From NCBI GenBank assembly GCA_019454045.1, contig SKCR01006514.1:521230-585229 (forward strand): a stretch of DNA of 64,000 nucleotides. Reading direction: 5' to 3'. This stretch comes from Zanthoxylum bungeanum (lineage: Eukaryota > Streptophyta > Magnoliopsida > Sapindales > Rutaceae). The notes below the pieces were generated by a model that saw nothing but the letters and a program-made list of their open reading frames with translations, did not search any database and had not been told where the DNA came from. The position numbers were made by a program, and so were the translations under genes. This document shows positions 57,597-64,000 of the stretch, piece after piece; the first letter of the stretch is position 1; every line of letters starts with the position of its first letter.

Positions 57597-58563
57597 TTAC
57601 CGGTGAAATCGCTTAAGGTGAATCACATTCCAACTGTTGTGAATTTGTCTCCCCTCTGTCGTTTGTAATCTGTAGGCTCCATGTCCAACAACTCTTGTGA
57701 TGATGTATGGCCCTTCCCAATTTGGCCCCAACTTACCATCTCCAATTTCTTTTGTATTTTGAAAAACTCTTCGTAGTACCCAATCCCCTTCCTTGAATGT
57801 TCTGCTTCTGACATTTTTGTTGAAGTATCTGGTCATTCTTTGTCGATGTGCTGCTAGTCGAACGGATGCACGATCTCTCAATTCATCAATTGTCTCCAGG
57901 TTCAAATTCATAAGTTGTTGATTTGCATCATCACTGAGCCATTGGTAGCGGGGAGATGATATGCTTTCTTCAGTTGGTATAACCGCTTCCGTTCCAAAAG
58001 CTAGAGAAAAAAAGAGTTTCTCCTGTGGAGGAACGGACAGTCGTCCTATAGGACCACAAGACTCCAGGTAGTTCATCCGCCCAGGCTCCTTTTGCTCTTT
58101 CTAATCTTTTCTTTAAAGTGTTTAAAATTGTCTTGTTGGAAGATTCGGCTTGACCATTAGCTTGTGGGAAACGAGGAGTTGAAAAACTTAATTTGATCCC
58201 CCAATTCTTGCAGAAGTCTTGGAAATGATTGCTGATAAATTGTGAACCATTATCGGTTACGATCTCCTTGGGAATGCACCGAATCGACAGATGATGTTTT
58301 TCCAGACGAATGATTGGACTTCTTTATCTCGTATCTTGGCAAAGGAATCTGCTTCAATCCACTTTGAAAAGTAATCCGTTAAAGCCAGCATGTAGACTCG
58401 TTTTCCAGGGGCGGTTGGTAGCTTCCCCACAATATCCATTCCCCATTTCATGAATGGCCAGGGGGGAGAGAGTGGGATTTAATCTCTCAGGAGGGAGGGA
58501 GATGTGAAATCGGGGCGAACTTTTGACACTTCTCACATTTCTTCGTATAATTAGCTGAATCAA
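57597..58563 (-). pseudogene. integrase of the Tat-like element, frame-broken
   Basis: HHCC finger at its start (LHEE, RAHSTGYYW, KKCEKCQKFA at 58510-58660). Catalytic core: MKWGMDIVGKLP with the first Asp, [10 protein letters not shown] with the second Asp, and [12 protein letters not shown] with the Glu. C-terminal part: LGPNWEGPYIITRVVGHGAYRL. Shifts occur near 58470, 58260 and 58060. No chromodomain. Ends VIHLKRFHR. Confidence 0.85.
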
Positions 58564-59320
58564 TTCTCATAGTTGGCCAATAATACCCAGTCGAATGGGC
58601 GCGGTAAAGCGAGGCTACGTCCTCCGGAATGATTTCCACATTCTCTTCATGTAATTCTGACAATACATGTTGTGCTTGATCATGAGTAAGACATTTTAAG
58701 TAGGGTCCAGAGAATGACATTCTCAACAATTGTCCGTTGAATATGGTGAATCTTGCCGCCTGTCTTTGAATCATTCTTGCTTCAGTTTTGTCTTCTGGAA
58801 GTAGTCCATCTTGCAGATATTTCATGAGTGGCGTCATCCATGAGTCATCTGAAGTGATGGTGGTGATCTCCTTGCTCTCTTTCCAAATTGCTGGCCAATT
58901 CAAATTTACTACCGGAATGGATTGTGGTTTGTCCTCATGCATTGTCGATCCAAGGGTAGCCAATGCTTCTGCTTGAGTATTCTCGCTTCTCGGAACTTGG
59001 GTTATAGTAAATTCTTGAAATGTCGACTGGATTTCTTTCACTTTCAGTAAGTAGGATGACATTTGAGGGTCTCGTGCTTGATATGAACCTTGGAGTTGGT
59101 TGACTATCAATTGAGAGTCTGATTTCACTTCTATTCTCCTCGCTCCAAGCTCTTTAGCCAAACTGATTCCCGCTATCAGGCTCATACTCTGCCTCATTGT
59201 TTGTAACCCTGAAGCCACATTTGATTGCTTGTCGTAATATATCACCATCAGGAGTAATGATCACCACTCCAAGACCGCATCCTTTCTTATTGCTGGAACC
59301 GTCGACTGCAAGCTTCCAAA
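58564..59320 (-). pseudogene. second (plant archaeal-type) RNase H of the Tat-like element
   Basis: Reads VDGSSNKKGCGLGVVIITPD, then NNEAEYE with a shift, SLIAGISLAKELGARRIEVK with SDSQLIVNQ, and ARDPQMSSYLLKVKEI. The DGS, E, SDSQ and late D/E arrangement is the extra RNase H of Tat elements, separate from the one fused to RT. It merges into the integrase finger. Confidence 0.82.
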
Positions 59321-59928
59321 ACGATGTTGTCTGGATTGGATTGATTGACCTCTACATCTTTCGAAACGCTCTGATTGGGACTGAAGTCAGCTACAAAGTC
59401 AGCCAAGGCTTGAGATTTGATTGTTGTTCTGGGCTGGTAAGTGATGTCGTGTTCTCCCAACTCGACCGCCCATTTTGTTAATCTTCCAGACAACTCCGGC
59501 TTATGAAGAATGCTCCTTAGGGGGTACTCTGAATAAACTGTGATTGGGGTCCCTGAAAGTAGGGTCGTAGCTTCTTTGCTGACATTACCAAAGCCAATAC
59601 TAGTTTTTCCAAATGTGAGTAACGCGATTCCGCATCGAGCAATGTCTTGCTTACGTAGTAGACTGGAAGTTGGGTGTTGTTTTCTTCTCTGATCAAGACT
59701 GCGCTCACAGCTTGATCTGAGACTCCTAAGTACAGGAAAAGCCTTTCGTTGTCGAGTGGTTTTGACAACAATGGTGGTGACGTTAAGTACCGCTTGAGTT
59801 CTTTGAGAGCTTATTCACATGCTGGAGTCCATTCAAAGTTTTTTGCTTTTTTAATGGCTGAGAAAAACATAAAACTCTTGTCTGTCGACTTGGAGAGATG
59901 AATCTATTTAAAGCTGCAATTCTTCCTG
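59321..59928 (-). pseudogene. RT-connected RNase H of the Tat-like element
   Basis: LYLGVSDQAVSAVLIREENN, PVYYVSKTLLDAESRYSHLE and ALVMSAKKLRPYF, then LTKWAVELGEHDITYQPRTT with SQALADFVADF. Standard gypsy RNase H order. Shifts near 59920, 59780 and 59515. Confidence 0.82.
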
Positions 59929-60861
59929 CTAGTCGCATGACATTTTTGGGCAGGTATGGGATTGAATTTCGAGTATGGATTTGATTTGATCTGGATTTGC
60001 TTCAATGCCTCGTCGCGTGACAACATATCCCAAGAACTTCCCAGAGGCTACTCCAAATGCACATTTTGTTGGGTTCAACTCCATCTCATACTTATTCATT
60101 ATGTTGAATGCTTCTTCCAAGTGCTGCAGATGCTGATCAGATTTCGAAGATTTCACCAGCATGTCGTCTACATAAACTTCCATTGTTTTCCCAATATGTT
60201 GAGAGAACATCTTGTTGACCATTCTTTGATACGTAGCTCCCGCATTTTTGAGGCCGAAGGGCATTACTTTGTAACAAAAAATGCCTTTATTGGTCACAAA
60301 GGCTGTCTTCTCTTGATCGTCTGAATGCATAAGGATTTGGTTGTACCCAGAATATGCATCCATGAAACTTAACAATTCATGTCCGGCTGTAGCATCAACC
60401 ATTTGATCGATATGTGGCAATGGGAATGAATCATTCAGGCATGCTTTGTTTAGGTCTGTGAAGTCAATACAAACTCTCCACTTTCCATTTTTCTTTCGTA
60501 CTACCACCACAATGGCTAACCAGTATGGGAACTGCAATTCCTTAATGGCACCATTTTGTAACAATTTTTGGACTTCTTCATCAATGATCTGATTCCTCTC
60601 TGGGGCGAACTTCCTTCTTTTTTGCCGGACAGGAGGGTAGTCTGGATCTACGTGGAGTTGATGGGTGATCAACCTAGGGTCAATCCCTGTCATGTCTTCA
60701 TGCGACCATGCGAATCGGTCGTGTTGTTTTCGTAGAAATTCACTCAAGTCTGCTCGAAGCTTCGGATCCAGATTTGCTCCTATTTGAGTCTTGTGATTTG
60801 TATGTTCTGAATGAATTTGGACCTCATCCAGTTCTTCAATACTTGGAAGTGTAGGCTCCAA
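59929..60861 (-). pseudogene. reverse transcriptase of the Tat-like element
   Basis: An open 310-codon stretch with HEDMTGIDPRLITHQL, KNGKWRVCIDFTDLNKA, FPLPHIDQMVDATAGHELLS, FMDAYSGYNQI, MPFGLKNAGATYQRMVN and the catalytic EVYVDDMLVKS. The core motifs look intact, though flanking parts are shifted, so the polyprotein cannot be read through. Confidence 0.9.
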
Positions 60862-60885
60862 AGAATGAGGTCCGCTCTGTAATTG

Positions 60886-61275
60886 CTATGCTGAGTGGAT
60901 CTTGGCTTTCATTATCGTCTGGTAGCATCCTCTCGAAGTAGTCATGTCACCCCTTATTTCCTGAACCCCCCACTTCGTAGGAAACTTTAGAATTTGATGA
61001 TAAGTGGATGATACACCCCTCATTTCATGAATCCATGGCCTACCAATGATAAGATTGTAGGCTGAAGGACAATCCAGGACTATGAAAGTAGTTATTTGGT
61101 TGATCCCTCCTGCGTAGACTGGAAGATTTATTTCTCCCAAAGTAAATTTCTGCTCACCACTGAATCCGATTAACACTGTTGTTCGTTTGTTAACTTTCTC
61201 CAGTTCAGCTCCCATATCCGCTAAGGCGGTTGCAAAGATGATGTTGGCTGATGTGGAAGCTGGATTTTGGCCGAG
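60886..61275 (-). pseudogene. truncated aspartic protease of the Tat-like element
   Basis: Reads TSANIIFATALADMGAELEK, RTTVLIGFSGEQKFTLGEI and SAYNLIIGRPWIHEM. The catalytic D-[TS]-G that should precede SANIIF is gone: the sequence passes straight into the LTR end at 61252-61258. So gag, the primer site and the protease active site have been deleted. Confidence 0.8.
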
Positions 61276-64000
61276 GTCCACAATCAAAATTTGGAAATAG
61301 GGGCACTAACGATCCTGCAAAACAAAGACAAGAAGAATGAATGAGGAGAGTAGACTGCCTACCGGTGTGGTAGGTACCGGGGACACTCCGACGCCCAAGT
61401 CAGTTGTATGAAATGAAGAATAAATATGTTAACTATGAATGCAAGGTTTGCTATTACCTTGACCTTCTTTAGGTGGCCGTGAGGGCGGAAGAGAATGTTT
61501 GAAAATATGAAGCTCTGAGAGCTTATGTTAGAGAAGAGAAGCTTGTCAGAAAGAACTGCCTCTGTTTCTCGTATTTTGTTGTAATTTATAGTGGAAGGTA
61601 AATGACTTTTGCAGCTGGCATAAGTCCCACAATGTGCTAAGATATATTTATTTAGTGAACAAAGTGGAGCAGTTCGATTATGATTAGGGTAAGTGGGAAA
61701 TGTTTGGTATAGATTTGGCTTTGTGTATGAATCATTTTTCTGCAAGTGGAAGAAGGGTTTTATTGGGCTTCACCTTGGGCTTCGATGATTTCACCTTTGG
61801 CCCAAGTTTGGTCCATATAGGCTTATATATCTTTTGGGCCTGGCTTTTACTTTCGGGCTTTGCATACCATTTTGGGCTTTGCACACTATTTTGGGCTTTT
61901 AAGGTAAAAGACGGTTTTATCCTTGGCCCATTTTTGGTTCGTACAGTTTGTCCCTTACTCTCTAAGTCAAAATTTTTTTGTCTTAGAGAGTATATACGTT
62001 TGTGTCGAATGATACTAATCACAAAAAGCACGTGATAAGAATGTATCACCTTCTGTCGAATGGTTTTTATAAGAGTATTGTGCAAAATGTGGGTTTTTGG
62101 AATATATCGCGTGTATCATCTGGGCAGACGAAGTCTTAGTCCTTCTGATTTGACTTGACTTATGGGAATCGGTTCTTGGTCGTCTGATCAGTTTGAAGAT
62201 CAATGGATAAATTTGACTAGACATAAGTAATGGGGAACATTCTCTGGTCAACTGAACCGAATGTAGGTTTAGGAGTTCCACTTGACTCGACAACATTCAT
62301 GGGGAAAGTCCCTTGGTCGACTGAACCGAATGTAGGTTCAGGAGTTCAGTTTGACTCGACAAGAGTCATGGGGAATGTCCCTTTGTCGACTGAACCAAAT
62401 GCAGGTTCAGAAGTCCAACTTGACTCGACAAGAGTCATGGGGAATGTCCATTTGTCGACTGAACCAAATGCAGGTTCAGGAGTCCAACTTGACTCGACAA
62501 GAGTCATGGGGAATGTCCCTTTGTCGACTGAACCAAATGCAGGTTCAGGAGTCCAACTTGACTCGACAAGAGTCATGGGGAATGTCCCTTTGTCGATTGA
62601 ACCAAATGCAGGTTCAGGAGTCCAACTTGACTCGACAAGAGTCATGGGGAATGTCCCTTTGTCGACTGAACCAAATGCAGGTTCAGGAGTCCAACTTGAC
62701 TCGACAAGAGTCATGGGGAATGTCCCTTTGTCGACTGAACCAAATGCAGGTTCAGGAGTCCAACTTGACTCGACAAGAGTCATGGGGAATGTCCCTTGTC
62801 GACTGAACCAAATGCAGGTTCATGAGTCCTACTTGACTCGACAAGAGTCATGGGGTATGTCCTTTTGTCGACTGAACCAAATGCAGGTTCAGGAGTCATA
62901 CTTGACTCGACAAGAGTCATGGGGAATGTCCCTTTGTCGACTGAACCAAATGCAGGTTCAGGAGTCCAACTTGACTCGACAAGAGTCATGGGGAATGTCC
63001 CTTTGTCGATTGAACCAAATGCAGGTTCAGGAGTCCAACTTTACTCGACAAGAGTCATGGGGAATGTCCCTTTGTCGACTGAACCAAATGCAGGTTCAGG
63101 AGTCCTACTTGACTCGACAAGAGTCATGGGGAATGTCCCTTTGTCGACTGAACCAAATGCAGGTTCAGGAGTCCAACTTGACTCGACAAGAGTCATGGGA
63201 ATGTCCCTTTGTCGACTGAACCAAATGGAGGTTCAAGAGTCCAACTTGACTCAACAAGAGTCATGGGGAATGTCCCTTTGTCGACTGAACCAAATGCAGG
63301 TTCAGGAGTCCTACTTGACTCGACAAGAGTCATGGGGAATGTCCCTTGTCGACTGAACCAAATGCCGGTTCAGGAGTACAACTTGACTCGACAAGAGTCA
63401 TGGGGAATGTCCCTTTGTCGACTGAACCAAATGCAGGTTCAGGAGTCCAACTTGACTCGACAAGAGTCATGGGGAATGTCCCTTTGTCGACTGAACCAAA
63501 TGTAGGTTCAGGAGTCCTACTTGACTCGACAAGAGTCATGGGGAATGTCCCTTTGTCGACTGAACCAAATGCAGGTTCAGGAGTCCAACTTGACTCGACA
63601 AGAGTCATGGGGAATGTCCCTTTGTCGACTGAACCAAATGCAGGTTCAGGAGTCCTACTTGACTCGACAAGAGTCATGGGGAATGTCCCTTTGTCGACTG
63701 AACCAAATGGAGGTTCAGGAGTCCAACTTGACTCGACAAGAGTCATGGGGAATGTCCCTTTGTCGACTGAACCAAATGGAGGTTCAGGAGTCCAACTTGA
63801 CTCGACAAGAGTCATGGGGAATCTCCCTTTGTCGATTGAACCAAATGCAGGTTCAGGAGTCCTACTTGACTCGACAAGAGTCATGGGGTATGTCCTTTTG
63901 TCGATTGAACCAAATGCAGGTTCAGGAGTCCAACTTGAGATGTCGAATGCACAATCTATTCAATATTTTTATCATTTGTGAGTGATTATAAGGCATGCAC
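61252..64000 (-). repeat. 5' LTR of the Tat-like element (cut by window end)
   Basis: Direct repeat of 49652-51365 with the same landmarks. It differs by many substitutions and a larger 69-bp array, so the two LTRs have diverged substantially. It continues past the window. Confidence 0.8.
62230..63940. repeat. 69-bp tandem array in the 5' LTR (about 24 units)
   Basis: Consensus pieces are GACTCGACAAGAGTCATGGG, GAATGTCCCTTTGTCGACTG, AACCAAATGCAGGTTCAGGA and GTCCAACTT/GTCCTACTT. Units are highly uniform, with variants CAACTT and CTACTT alternating and one-base losses near 62790, 63200 and 63340. The array frame stays open on both strands and is not a gene. Confidence 0.92.

Larger units (their letters stand above)
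49652..64000 (-). mobile_element. Tat-like Ty3/gypsy retrotransposon, degenerate, running out of the window
   Basis: Two direct LTR copies, 49652 to about 51960 (3' LTR) and 61252 to beyond 64000 (5' LTR, incomplete), flank a minus-strand pol at 57597-61275. Order in the sense direction: LTR, partial protease, RT, RNase H, a second plant-type RNase H, integrase, then an antisense ORF before the 3' LTR. The second RNase H and an antisense ORF between integrase and the 3' LTR are hallmarks of the Tat/Ogre-Grande lineage. There is no primer site or gag: the protease piece abuts the LTR end directly. Frames are broken, so it is non-autonomous. A second retroelement has inserted at 52542-55648. 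Confidence 0.85.

Noticed and set aside
62230..63981. Long open frames with 23-residue repeats on both strands of the 69-bp arrays
   Set aside because: The period is a multiple of three and lacks stops, so frames stay open by arithmetic. They lie inside LTRs and show no domain.

Overview
The window is nuclear DNA from a flowering plant, most likely a eudicot. Evidence: AT-rich intergenic DNA, split genes with GT-AG introns, a plant-specific Kelch-phosphatase (BSL1), H2A.X histones ending in SQEF, an SCC3/SWA1 neighbourhood known from Arabidopsis, and many plant transposon classes. The species cannot be named from sequence alone.

Layout. 1-6.6 kb is transposon debris: a non-autonomous hAT (968-1374), a decayed MULE with long inverted ends (2540-4330) and a SINE with target duplication (5651-5834). 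6.6-19.1 kb is a rearranged duplication block built from two genes that are neighbours in Arabidopsis, SCC3 (cohesin) and SWA1/UTP15 (18S rRNA processing). It holds a small internally deleted SCC3 fragment, a frameshifted SWA1 copy, a long SCC3 pseudogene with stops and frameshifts, an inverted fragment of BSL1, and one intact SWA1 gene (17484-19085). 19.1-24.1 kb is repeat DNA: AT-rich repeats, a Helitron whose 3' hairpin is multiplied eightfold, a roughly 250-bp repeat family and a 36-bp hairpin array.

24.5-42.1 kb is the gene-rich part: a SOSS-B-type single-strand DNA-binding protein (+), a complete 21-exon BSL1 gene (-, 882 codons deduced), a tRNA-Ala(TGC) (-), and two H2A.X genes (-). 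Three of the real genes (SOSS-B and the two H2A.X) act in DNA-damage response. I see no evidence that they are co-regulated, beyond a histone hexamer-octamer element upstream of one H2A.X.

43.1-64 kb is nested transposons: gypsy debris, an LTR element with an initiator-Met primer site and no coding interior, a clean Helitron, and a large Tat-like Ty3/gypsy element. The Tat-like element reads on the minus strand (5' LTR at high coordinates and cut by the window end). It carries an extra plant-specific RNase H and an antisense ORF on the plus strand. Both LTRs contain arrays of a 69-bp unit with two hairpins per unit. A second, Athila-like element lacking one LTR has inserted into the antisense ORF with a 169-bp target duplication.

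No CRISPR, operon or bacterial-type system is present. The most unusual items are the double-hairpin LTR arrays, the Helitron terminal-hairpin amplification, the antisense ORF behind an E2F-like promoter, and the mosaic SCC3/SWA1/BSL1 block.
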